From assembly GCF_900169485.1 (NCBI RefSeq), contig NZ_LT821227.1, forward strand, positions 248,001 through 312,000: DNA of 64,000 nt, given 5' to 3'. A model generated the notes under the pieces. The model saw only the letters and a list, made by a program, of their open reading frames with translations. It did no database searches and was not told the DNA's origin. Positions within the stretch are counted from its first letter, which is position 1, and every line of letters begins with the position of its first letter. Below are positions 46,582 to 54,730 of this stretch, one piece after another. A program made the position numbers and the translations under genes. The DNA comes from Phoenicibacter congonensis. GTDB taxonomy: Bacteria > Actinomycetota > Coriobacteriia > Coriobacteriales > Eggerthellaceae.

Positions 46582-46671
46582 TCGACTTTTTTGGGTTCTC
46601 TCAAAAAAGCACGAGTATACATACTGTGATAAAATCATTAAAACTAGTTCGACCAAATTGAGGAGGATAAA

Positions 46672-47085
46672 ATGTCTAAATTTGGATGCTTTGCAAGCGG
46701 AGTAGTTGTTGGTGCTCTGGGCGGTGGAATTGCAGCCCTTCTCTTAACTCCAAAAACAGGTGAAGAAAATCGTGCGCTCGTGGCTGATTACGCCACTAAT
46801 ATTGCAAACAATGCTCAAACTTACAGCGACCAAGTTGCTGCTTCTTTCCAGGACGGCATTAAACAAGCAAGCACTGTAGGTGGCAATTTTGTTGGCAACG
46901 TAAAGAGCACAGTGGAAACTGCAGGAACGCAATTTAACGACAGAAACGATGAGCTTCGCGCAAAAATTGAAGCTGCCCGAGATCGCATAGCTCAACAGGT
47001 AAAGAAAAATGCTGAGCAGGATGAAGCTGAAGACGATGAAGTTTCTCCAGCAGAAGTTGAGTCTGAAGAGACTGCTGAAGAATAG
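46672..47085 (+). CDS. YtxH-like membrane-anchored protein
   Basis: This 137-residue protein has an N-terminal glycine-rich membrane helix (FASGVVVGALGGGIAALLLTPKTGEENR), the YtxH signature, followed by an amphipathic helical region with apolipophorin-like heptads and an acidic C-terminus. YtxH proteins are stress-related in Bacillus, with unknown activity. TTGAGGAGG gives a strong ribosome binding site. It is followed 2 bp later by a PRC-barrel gene, an apparent pair. Confidence 0.8.
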   Translation: MSKFGCFASGVVVGALGGGIAALLLTPKTGEENRALVADYATNIANNAQTYSDQVAASFQDGIKQASTVGGNFVGNVKSTVETAGTQFNDRNDELRAKIEAARDRIAQQVKKNAEQDEAEDDEVSPAEVESEETAEE

Positions 47086-47087
47086 AG

Positions 47088-47903
47088 TTGTCATTCAAGA
47101 CATCTGAATATCTTGGCAAATTAGCCTATTTAACGACCGACGAAAGTGACGAAGAGGTAACCGTCAAAAAAGTCGGTCGTGTCCATTTTTTCGTTTTTCA
47201 TCAACGGAAGTGCGTCGGAGTGCTCGTTAAACGCCCTGATCTTGCGATGATGATTCACAGGAAAGACATTTTCGCTCCACTAAATGCAATCTATTTTCAA
47301 GATAAGGCAATTATTCTTGATTCCGACTATGAAGATAAAGCAAATGCATACCTAAAAGAGAACAAAATCAAGCTTTCGCAAACTTTTGTTTGGGATGGAA
47401 TGACGGTTAACTGCGAAAACGATAAAAGCCTTGGTACTGTTGATTGCGTTGTTTGTTCAGAAAAATCAGGAAAGCTCATCGAGCTGCATGTCTCTGACGG
47501 CGTTACTTCTGACAAGTTGCTCGGGGTTCGTGTTTTGCCATCTGACCTTGTTTTAGGAATGAGAATGGGCACTGGCACGGCTCGTTTGATGACTGTTGAC
47601 GACAAAGAGGATGAAGGCTGTGGCGTTTTGTGCGTTAAAAATGAGGCTTCAACAATTCCTCTCACTGGAGGAGCTGCCGAAAAGTTGGCTGTGAGCAGTG
47701 CAAAAGCTAAAGACAAAGCGATAGAAACTGCTATCGATGTTAAGAAGAAGGCGGTTCCAGCAACAAAGAAAGCTAAAGCAGCCGCTTCAACTGTTATAGA
47801 TGCGGGAGTAAAAAAAGCTGGTCGTGATTCTGCAACTATTAAAAAAGGTGTTGTTGGATTTAAAGACGAATTTATGAAATCCTTTAATGGGGAAGATAAA
47901 TAA
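47088..47903 (+). CDS. PRC-barrel-like protein with Ala/Lys-rich helical tail
   Basis: This 271-residue protein seems to contain two PRC-barrel-like halves: about residues 1-85 (KKVGRVHFFVFHQRKCVGVLV) and 95-170 (SLGTVDCVVCSEKSGKLIEL, then LPSDLVLGM). The tail from about 200 is Ala/Lys-rich and helical (AKAKDKAIETAIDVKKKA), resembling histone-H1/YtxH-type regions and possibly binding nucleic acid or membrane. TTG is the start, 2 bp after the YtxH stop. The function is unknown; PRC barrels occur in RNA-processing and photosynthetic proteins. Confidence 0.65.
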   Translation: MSFKTSEYLGKLAYLTTDESDEEVTVKKVGRVHFFVFHQRKCVGVLVKRPDLAMMIHRKDIFAPLNAIYFQDKAIILDSDYEDKANAYLKENKIKLSQTFVWDGMTVNCENDKSLGTVDCVVCSEKSGKLIELHVSDGVTSDKLLGVRVLPSDLVLGMRMGTGTARLMTVDDKEDEGCGVLCVKNEASTIPLTGGAAEKLAVSSAKAKDKAIETAIDVKKKAVPATKKAKAAASTVIDAGVKKAGRDSATIKKGVVGFKDEFMKSFNGEDK

Positions 47904-47973
47904 CTATCTTTCCTTTTTTGTTAAATTCTTTTTCTGAAGAACTTTTAAATAATTGATTGCCTTAAAAGCAATT

Positions 47974-48948
47974 CTAGAATTCTTTTTTAATTGTTGCTCG
48001 CATGTTCACGCAGCTGCAAGCCCGTGTCCAATAACCATTCTCTTGAGCAACGGAGGCAATTTTTCTTGACTGCTCGAAAGATTTGCAAATTGCAAAACAT
48101 GTTGAACCACTTCCGCACAGGAGGGTGTTATCTTCGCCCGCAGCTTCTGACAGCAATTTAAGAACATCTGTGACGGCAGGACACATTTCCTTTGCAACTG
48201 GCTGCAAGTCGTTATGCAAGCACATTTCTTCTTGAGTTGAGGTGGCAACATAAGTGCTGCCTGGAAGATCTAATTCATCAAATTTTTGGTAGGCCTCTGC
48301 TGTTGAAATTCCAGCTTCAGGTCTAACAAGGACTATCGGCATTTTCTTCGACCGCAATTCTTTAGAGAAAATTGAGCCGTCGCCACTCATTGATGCACAG
48401 CCACCCTTTAAAAAGAATACAACGTCTGAACCTAGTTCTTTTGCAACTTCTGTGATGTCTTCATCTGATAGGCTAAACAGTTCTTTTGAGATTATTAGAG
48501 CAGCTGCGGCGTCGCTAGACCCCCCACCTAGCCCGGCCTGCACAGGTATGTTTTTTTCTAACAAAACTTCTATGTGCATTTCATCTTTAAAATTTGCTTT
48601 TTTTGCGCAAGCAATGAAAGTTTTCTGAACCAGGTTTTCTGAAATAGGAATCTTAATGTTTTGACCAGTTAGGTCATCTACAACAATGCAGACCTCGATG
48701 TTTTCGCATTTAATGATTTGGGCAGTTGACTCTTTTATTCCATATGCATCATTTATTTTCCTATTTCGTTTATTTATGACTTCTTGAGTGTCTTTTTCAT
48801 TTTCAGGAACAGAAACATTTAATGTGTCATGTAGAGTAATTGTTTGAAGAATAGTTTCGACCGCATGTTTTTCATCAGTTTCATTTTTTCTGCTTACATG
48901 CAGTGTTAAGTTAATTTTTGCTGGTGCTATCGCACTAAATCTCTTCAT
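47974..48948 (-). CDS. ispE: 4-diphosphocytidyl-2-C-methyl-D-erythritol kinase
   Basis: This 324-residue GHMP kinase phosphorylates CDP-methylerythritol in the MEP isoprenoid pathway. Motifs are APAKINLTLHV at the N-terminus, the ATP loop PVQAGLGGGSSDAAAAL, and the C-terminal LLCGSGSTCFAI. A region around residues 52-95 is longer and more charged than usual (NEKDTQEVINKRNRK), a family insert. dxs of the same pathway is at the right end of the window. Convergent with the PRC-barrel gene. Confidence 0.93.
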   Translation of the reverse strand: MKRFSAIAPAKINLTLHVSRKNETDEKHAVETILQTITLHDTLNVSVPENEKDTQEVINKRNRKINDAYGIKESTAQIIKCENIEVCIVVDDLTGQNIKIPISENLVQKTFIACAKKANFKDEMHIEVLLEKNIPVQAGLGGGSSDAAAALIISKELFSLSDEDITEVAKELGSDVVFFLKGGCASMSGDGSIFSKELRSKKMPIVLVRPEAGISTAEAYQKFDELDLPGSTYVATSTQEEMCLHNDLQPVAKEMCPAVTDVLKLLSEAAGEDNTLLCGSGSTCFAICKSFEQSRKIASVAQENGYWTRACSCVNMRATIKKEF

Positions 48949-49094
48949 TTTATTCCTTGGTCACAAACTTTAAAGCGAGGATGAATTTACCTATGCTTTC
49001 GATGCTACTGTCATAAGTTTACTAGGACAGCACAAAACAGGCAAAGCTATCTTGTAGTTTTAAATTTTGGATTTGAGCAAAACTTGTTTTTTGC

Positions 49095-50195
49095 CTATGA
49101 CACAGTTAGAGTCACAACTCCATTGACAACTGAAATTGTGCCGTTCACAGCCCCTGATGTTTGTCCAGCTAGGCTTGATGTGTTGCCTGTTAATGCTATC
49201 TGGTTAGTAACGTAGTCAATCCCATCAATTGTGTATCTTGTCACGGCATTAGTTGTGAGTGTGTTGCCGCTAATATTGCCAGTGAGTTGCACATAGGCTC
49301 CACTCGATACAGCAAGTTGCATCGTGGCTTCTGCCGCTTCTTTTTCTTTTTTGATAACGTCATCACTCAGGGTTTCCCCGGTTGTTCCAAGCCAAGTAAC
49401 GCTTGCTACCCAACCGGAAACCTCGCTCCAACCGACGCGAACTTTCATTGTTTTTACTAAATTTCCACCATTTGCGCCAGCTCCTGGTTTTGTGAAGATA
49501 ATTGTGAGCTCTCCACCATCATCTCCCAGTTCGCCTTCTCTTGAAATGCTCGCTCCTTCCATTTTTGCTGCGGAATCGGCATCATATTCTTCGAGAAGCG
49601 TCATTGCGTCCTCTTCTATTTTGTCGGCGTCTGGTCCGCTGTTCGGGTGGTAGTTTGAACTTTCAATCTCGCTTTGTCCTGCACTCCACGAATGAAGCAG
49701 GCTGTTATAGGTATATTTAATACGCATTTTTGATGTAGAGGTGATGCTTTCATTAGAGAATGTGACTTCTGCGGAGGCATCACAAATGTAGCTAGAAGAA
49801 CCTTCGCCAGTAGAAGTGACAACGCGTCCAATTTTGACATTTTTCACGTCAGGGTTGCTCGCAGTTGTTTCTTTTAGGTATTTTAGGGAATCATATGCTG
49901 GAGGAGAAACCTTTTTAAAGTCAGCTTCAACTGTTGATTGGCTTGGACCATCTGGGGCAAGCAATGAACCTCCAAAGTTCATTGTCAACGCAATTGTGTA
50001 ACAAATGTAAATGAGTGCAAGAATTCCCAAAACAGCAAGGATTCTTCTTCTCCACTTTGTGATTGAGGTGTATTTATCACCACCAGGCAGACTTGCTGTC
50101 GCCTTGTGATGAGATTTTGCCTTATCCACTCTGGGATTTGTGGGCGCTGGGCGAAGAGTAATCTCTTCCTTTTCAAATGAAGTCTTATCTTCCAC
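49095..50195 (-). CDS. Single-pass membrane protein with large outside domain, unknown
   Basis: I do not recognise this 366-residue protein. Residues 1-48 are cytoplasmic and charged, about 49-72 form one membrane helix (ILAVLGILALIYICYTIAL), and the remainder is outside, Ser/Thr/Gly-rich. Two halves are seen: about 95-180 with STSKMRIKYTYNSLLHSW and about 215-285 with KTMKVRVGWSEVSGWVASVTWLG, which may be repeated domains (each a strand pair with a central Trp). The C-terminus is Thr/Gly/Val-rich and beta-like. It is alone between ispE and the flippase on opposite strands. A surface or envelope role is likely. Confidence 0.7.
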   Translation of the reverse strand: MEDKTSFEKEEITLRPAPTNPRVDKAKSHHKATASLPGGDKYTSITKWRRRILAVLGILALIYICYTIALTMNFGGSLLAPDGPSQSTVEADFKKVSPPAYDSLKYLKETTASNPDVKNVKIGRVVTSTGEGSSSYICDASAEVTFSNESITSTSKMRIKYTYNSLLHSWSAGQSEIESSNYHPNSGPDADKIEEDAMTLLEEYDADSAAKMEGASISREGELGDDGGELTIIFTKPGAGANGGNLVKTMKVRVGWSEVSGWVASVTWLGTTGETLSDDVIKKEKEAAEATMQLAVSSGAYVQLTGNISGNTLTTNAVTRYTIDGIDYVTNQIALTGNTSSLAGQTSGAVNGTISVVNGVVTLTVS

Positions 50196-50320
50196 TAGGT
50201 CTTCCGCCTATCATTTTCACTAATGGTGGCAATTGTAGAAACGCGCCCCCGTTTTCAACTAGAATTATTATATTAGACAAAAGCCCTGTTTGCAGTTATA
50301 TAAGAGGTGTCGCGTAAACA

Positions 50321-51775
50321 ATGAAATTAAGAGCTGAGAGGAAAGCTTTTAGCAGCAAGCCTCGCAAGCAAAACTGGATAACACGCCAGGTTAATCAATG
50401 GTTTGATCGCGTTGTTGGCGCGATGAAGGGTGATGGTCTTGCTGAGCAAGAAGCAATTTATGGTTCTCATCAAACAACCCGAGATTTCCTTTGGAATTCC
50501 ATTGGTACTGCCTGCTGGTCTTTTGTTTTTCCAGTAGTTACGATGGTTTCAACTCAACTAGTTGGTGTTGAGCAAGCCGGCAGAATTTCAATGGCGTTTG
50601 TCATTGGTCTTTTGCTCATGTTTGTAGGCAATTTTGGAACCCGTGCCTATCAAGCATCTGACATTAAACGCGAGCATTCCTTCATGGATTATCAAGCCAC
50701 ACGTTGGGTTACGTGTGTTTTAATGCTGTTGGCGGGCTGGTGGTATTGCGGTTTTCGTGGATACACCGGTGACATGAACGCAATTGTCACCGCTGTGCTT
50801 GTTTACAGATGTGTTGATGCTTTGGCAGATGTTTACGAAGGGCGACTTCAACAGTGCGACAAACTATATCTTGCAGGCATTTCGCAGGCGGTTCGCTCAA
50901 TTGCAGCGCTCTTTTTCTTTTGTATTTTCCTTTTGATAACAAGAAACTCAGCAACTGCTTGCTGGGCAATGGCTATTGTTGCCGCAATTACTTTTTTTGT
51001 TTTGACTTTGCCTCTGGCACTTCTTGAAACACAGAAATCTCATGGATTTAGTCTTAGTAGCGTTTGGAAACTCCTAAAAATCACGGCGCCGCTATTCTTG
51101 GCGGTGTTTCTTTTCAATGTCATCGAAAACATGCCAAAACTCGTGATGGAGGGAGCGCTTGACTACGACGCCCAGCTCTACTTCAATGCTCTATATTTCC
51201 CAGCTCAATGCATATTAATACTGGGTCAGCTTGTCTATAAACCTTTGATTTTGCGAATGGCCGACGTTTGGCAAGATGACAAAAAGAGACGCAAATTTGA
51301 TGTTCTGATTCTTGCTATATTGCTGGTGATAGTTGCGATTACAGCAGGAGCTTGGGCTTTTATGGCTTCATTTGGAATTCCAGTTATGAGCTTTTTTTAT
51401 GGTGTCGATTTCGAGAATTATCGCAAACTTTCATATGTCATGATTGCAACTGGTGGTGTCACTTGTGCCATCGATTTTATTTATCAAGTGATTACTGTAA
51501 TGCGCCGTCAAAAGGATGTTATGACGCTGTATTGCGTTACTTTTGCTTTCTCTCTCTTTATTCCGTCGTTGCTCATCGGATTTGAAGGTCTTGACGGTGC
51601 TATTCTGTCCTATTTAATAATAGAATCTATTTTGTTGGTGCTTCTTGTTTGGGAATATTTCAGAATCAGGGGCGATTTAACCAGGGAATCTCAAATTCGC
51701 AAAGAGACTGAAGAAAAGGTTCGCAAGTCTTTTCTTGATTTGATGGAAGACCAGCCAATGGGTGAGGGGAAATAA
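50321..51775 (+). CDS. Polysaccharide flippase (Wzx/MATE-type, MOP superfamily)
   Basis: This 484-residue protein has about 12-14 hydrophobic segments in the Wzx/RfbX arrangement after a basic 40-residue cytoplasmic N-terminus. FVFPVVTMVSTQLVGVEQAGRIS at segment one and YFNALYFPAQCILILGQLVYKP in the middle match polysaccharide exporters. It probably moves lipid-linked saccharide or teichoic units across the membrane. It abuts the next gene directly (TAAATG), an operon with a Na/Pi transporter. No glycosyltransferase is adjacent. Confidence 0.8.
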   Translation: MKLRAERKAFSSKPRKQNWITRQVNQWFDRVVGAMKGDGLAEQEAIYGSHQTTRDFLWNSIGTACWSFVFPVVTMVSTQLVGVEQAGRISMAFVIGLLLMFVGNFGTRAYQASDIKREHSFMDYQATRWVTCVLMLLAGWWYCGFRGYTGDMNAIVTAVLVYRCVDALADVYEGRLQQCDKLYLAGISQAVRSIAALFFFCIFLLITRNSATACWAMAIVAAITFFVLTLPLALLETQKSHGFSLSSVWKLLKITAPLFLAVFLFNVIENMPKLVMEGALDYDAQLYFNALYFPAQCILILGQLVYKPLILRMADVWQDDKKRRKFDVLILAILLVIVAITAGAWAFMASFGIPVMSFFYGVDFENYRKLSYVMIATGGVTCAIDFIYQVITVMRRQKDVMTLYCVTFAFSLFIPSLLIGFEGLDGAILSYLIIESILLVLLVWEYFRIRGDLTRESQIRKETEEKVRKSFLDLMEDQPMGEGK

Positions 51776-53578
51776 ATGAACGGATATCTGCAAACAGGCT
51801 TCGCTCTGTTTGGTGGTCTTGCACTTTTCCTTTTTGGAATGAATGCAATGAGTGACGCTCTTCAAAAAGCTGCTGGAGACAGGATGAAGCAGGTGCTCGG
51901 ATTTTTGACCAGAAACCCAATTATGGGTGTTCTAGCTGGCACTTTAGTTACAGCTCTTCTTCAAAGTTCTTCGGCGACATCTGTTATGGTGGTAGGGTTT
52001 GTTTCCGCTGGACTGATGACTTTGCGTCAAGGAATCTCTGTTACTCTTGGTGCAAGCATTGGTACCACAATCACTGCACAAATCGTCGCGTTCAATTTAA
52101 CTGACTACATCATGCCGATTATTTTTGTCGGCTTTTTTATTTTCTTTGTTTTCAAAAAAGAAACAATAAAAAACGTCGGCATGGGAATTCTGGGATTCGG
52201 TATTTTATTCTTGGGCATTGAGATTATGGGCGATGCCATGGGGCCTTTAGCTTCCAGTCCCGTTTTTCTTAACTTAATAGAATCGGTAAAGAACATTCCA
52301 GTGCTTGGGCTTCTTGTTGGAACTGGAATGACTCTCATTGTTCAAAGTTCTTCAGCAACAGTTGCAGTTTTGCAGAATTTTGCAGCGGCACCTGGGTCAG
52401 ATGGCAATGCTACTTTGTCGCTTGCGCAGTCAATGCCAATTTTGTTTGGCGATAACATTGGAACAACAATCACTGCGCTAATTGCTTGCATTGGGCAGTC
52501 AAAAGATGCGAAGCGAGTCGCAGTTGCGCACACGCTTTTTAAGATTATCGGGTCAATAATTTTCATGTTTTTGATCCCTGTTTTTGCACCACTAGTCATT
52601 GCAATATCACCTGGAAATCCAGTCGATGTCTTGCCAAGACAAATTGCAAATGCTCACACAATCTTTAACATTATCAACACTTGTTTTTGGCTTCCACTAA
52701 TTGGTGTGCTTGAAAAGAGCGTTATGCTCATCATCCCTGGCAAAGACAAAGCTACTTCAATGGGAGACATTCTTCCTCCTTTCTTGAACAATTCAGTGGT
52801 TAACCAACCTGTTGCTGCAATGTATCTTTTGTCTCTTGAACTTGAAAGAAGCGGTCGCCTGGTTGGCGAAATGATGAAAAAGACAGAAGTTGCGCTGATT
52901 GGTCCAAAGCGGCGGGCAACAATTCTTGAGGTTCAAGATCAAGGTCAAGAAATTAGAGAAATACAGAGACACATTTCTTCCTATATTGCTGCTTGTTTGA
53001 GCGGAACTTCTGTGACTGAAAGTCAATCTGAGCAAATTGCAAGTTTGCTTTCTATTAATAATGACATTTCTAGAATTTCAGAACGCCTTGTTGAGGTTGC
53101 TAATGTGGCAGGGTCGCAGCGCGAGGGAAAAATGGTGTTTTCAGAGGCAGGACAGTCTGAAATCCATGATATTTTCAGAGTGGCAATTCAAGCATACACA
53201 AACGTCATCACTGCTCTTTCTGAAAAAGATAAAGGTCTCGCTGAAACAGTTGTGACAGACATCACGAAATATCACAAATACATTAAACGCTCTAACAAAA
53301 ACCATCTTAAACGCTGGAAAAATAAAGAGTGTGATGAAAGTTTGGTAAATGCCTACCCAGAGATATTGACATCATTGCAAAGAATCGGCGACAATTGCTT
53401 GAGTCTAGCTGAAGAAGTTCTCGAAGACACAGAACTAAAGATTCTTGAACCTCAGCGTCCTGAAGAAAATCATGATGAGAATACAGAAACTGAGGTTTTG
53501 ACCACTAAAGATTTAGATGCTGGAGCAAGTGTCGACTCTGATAAAAACACTGAAACTGAAGCTAGAGTAAAAGAATAG
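51776..53578 (+). CDS. Na+/phosphate cotransporter with PhoU-like tail
   Basis: This 600-residue protein holds two Na/Pi cotransporter repeats, each with a QSSSAT motif (LLQSSSATSVMVV and IVQSSSATVAVLQ) and GDNIGTTITA / GASIGTTITA. The C-terminal 200 residues are a helical PhoU-like domain (about 340-550), then an acidic tail. It imports phosphate with sodium (NptA/YjbB type); YjbB-like members may export it. It starts directly at the flippase stop. The pairing may supply phosphate to polymer synthesis (inference). Confidence 0.9.
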   Translation: MNGYLQTGFALFGGLALFLFGMNAMSDALQKAAGDRMKQVLGFLTRNPIMGVLAGTLVTALLQSSSATSVMVVGFVSAGLMTLRQGISVTLGASIGTTITAQIVAFNLTDYIMPIIFVGFFIFFVFKKETIKNVGMGILGFGILFLGIEIMGDAMGPLASSPVFLNLIESVKNIPVLGLLVGTGMTLIVQSSSATVAVLQNFAAAPGSDGNATLSLAQSMPILFGDNIGTTITALIACIGQSKDAKRVAVAHTLFKIIGSIIFMFLIPVFAPLVIAISPGNPVDVLPRQIANAHTIFNIINTCFWLPLIGVLEKSVMLIIPGKDKATSMGDILPPFLNNSVVNQPVAAMYLLSLELERSGRLVGEMMKKTEVALIGPKRRATILEVQDQGQEIREIQRHISSYIAACLSGTSVTESQSEQIASLLSINNDISRISERLVEVANVAGSQREGKMVFSEAGQSEIHDIFRVAIQAYTNVITALSEKDKGLAETVVTDITKYHKYIKRSNKNHLKRWKNKECDESLVNAYPEILTSLQRIGDNCLSLAEEVLEDTELKILEPQRPEENHDENTETEVLTTKDLDAGASVDSDKNTETEARVKE

Positions 53579-53613
53579 CTGTTGGGTTTAATTTGTGATC
53601 TCTAGGGATAACC

Positions 53614-54426
53614 ATGGAAGTAATAGATAAATTCAAAGGGGAGGAAAGCCTTGAAGATTTAAAGGTTACCCGCATTTATCCCGATGGGAAAAAAAATGAA
53701 CAAATTCAGAGTGTTGCTTTGGAACATCACATGGACGTGATAATTAACACGGTTCCCACTTTTGAGGTAGTTTGTTCTCCTGACAATCTTTCAAATTTGG
53801 TTATTGGGAGATTGATTACTCAGGGGATTGTTGATGGTGCTGATGAAATTGAACAGGTCTATGTTTGCGATTATGGAAATCGCGCAGAAGTCATTTTGAA
53901 AGATTCAAACAAAGCCGACTTTTCAAAAACTCAACTTGAAAGTGTTCCCACCTGTTGCACTGGGAACAAAACACTAAATTCTTTTTTTCAAACGGAAGAA
54001 ATGCCAGGAGTTGTGAGCCCAATAGATTGGGATTACGATTGGTTGTTTAAAATCACTAGATTTTTCAAGGAAGATTCTCCTGCCCACAAAAAGAGCTTTG
54101 GCACACACAGCTGCTACATTTCACAAAAAGGACAGAATTTCGATTCTTCCAAACCAATTGTTTGTGAGGATCTTGGAAGGCACAATGCTTTTGACAAAGC
54201 AGTTGGAACGGCAGTTTGTGCTGGTTTTGATTTGAAGCAATGCATGGTTTTTACTAGTGGTCGTCTTCCTGTTGACATGGTGACTAAAGCAATCCGAGCG
54301 AAGATACCGATTCTTGTATCAAAGGCGGTGCCAACTGATTCGGCGATTGATCTGGCGATGCAATCAAAACTCACGTTGATATGTAGTGCCTATCCTGATT
54401 CAGCTGATGTCTATCTTGATTTCTGA
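53614..54426 (+). CDS. fdhD: Formate dehydrogenase accessory sulfurtransferase FdhD
   Basis: This 270-residue protein matches FdhD/NarQ, which transfers sulfur to the molybdenum/tungsten cofactor of formate dehydrogenase. The C-terminal half is well conserved: VCEDLGRHNAFDKAVG, FTSGRLPVDMVTKA, PILVSKAVPTDSAIDLA. The sulfur-carrying Cys region reads TCCTGNK, not the CGxCG pattern of E. coli, but two cysteines are present. No formate dehydrogenase or Moco-synthesis gene is in the window. AGGGA is just upstream of the ATG. Confidence 0.9.
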   Translation: MEVIDKFKGEESLEDLKVTRIYPDGKKNEQIQSVALEHHMDVIINTVPTFEVVCSPDNLSNLVIGRLITQGIVDGADEIEQVYVCDYGNRAEVILKDSNKADFSKTQLESVPTCCTGNKTLNSFFQTEEMPGVVSPIDWDYDWLFKITRFFKEDSPAHKKSFGTHSCYISQKGQNFDSSKPIVCEDLGRHNAFDKAVGTAVCAGFDLKQCMVFTSGRLPVDMVTKAIRAKIPILVSKAVPTDSAIDLAMQSKLTLICSAYPDSADVYLDF

Positions 54427-54730
54427 TTTCATGATTTCCAAAGCCGCTGTTTTTGCCAATTTTGTCTTTCCTTAATAGGTTTAATTTTTATGCTACGTTT
54501 GACTCATTTTTTATTGAAGAAACTGATTCCTGCAAAGACTCATTTGACTTTTGAATAAAAGTTTCTATAATTCGATTAAAAATTATTTTAATCTAAATTA
54601 AGTTGTAAAAGTCTCGATTAATTATTTGTTTAGAGTATGTTCGACAATTTCGAAACACTACTAACAGTCAATAATGGATAACTGTATTTAATCTGAGTTA
54701 ACAACATGGTGCCAAATAGGGAGCGTTTTT
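54427..54730 (+). other. AT-rich gap upstream of copA
   Basis: No gene, copper-box operator of CopY or CsoR type, or terminator was recognised. The copA ribosome binding site is GGGAG near 54720. Confidence 0.5.

Noticed and set aside
47904-47973. Intrinsic terminator between the convergent PRC-barrel and ispE genes
   Set aside because: Short ATTGC/GCAAT and AATTCTAGAATT dyads occur near T-runs, but none gives a well-placed stem-loop plus T-tract.
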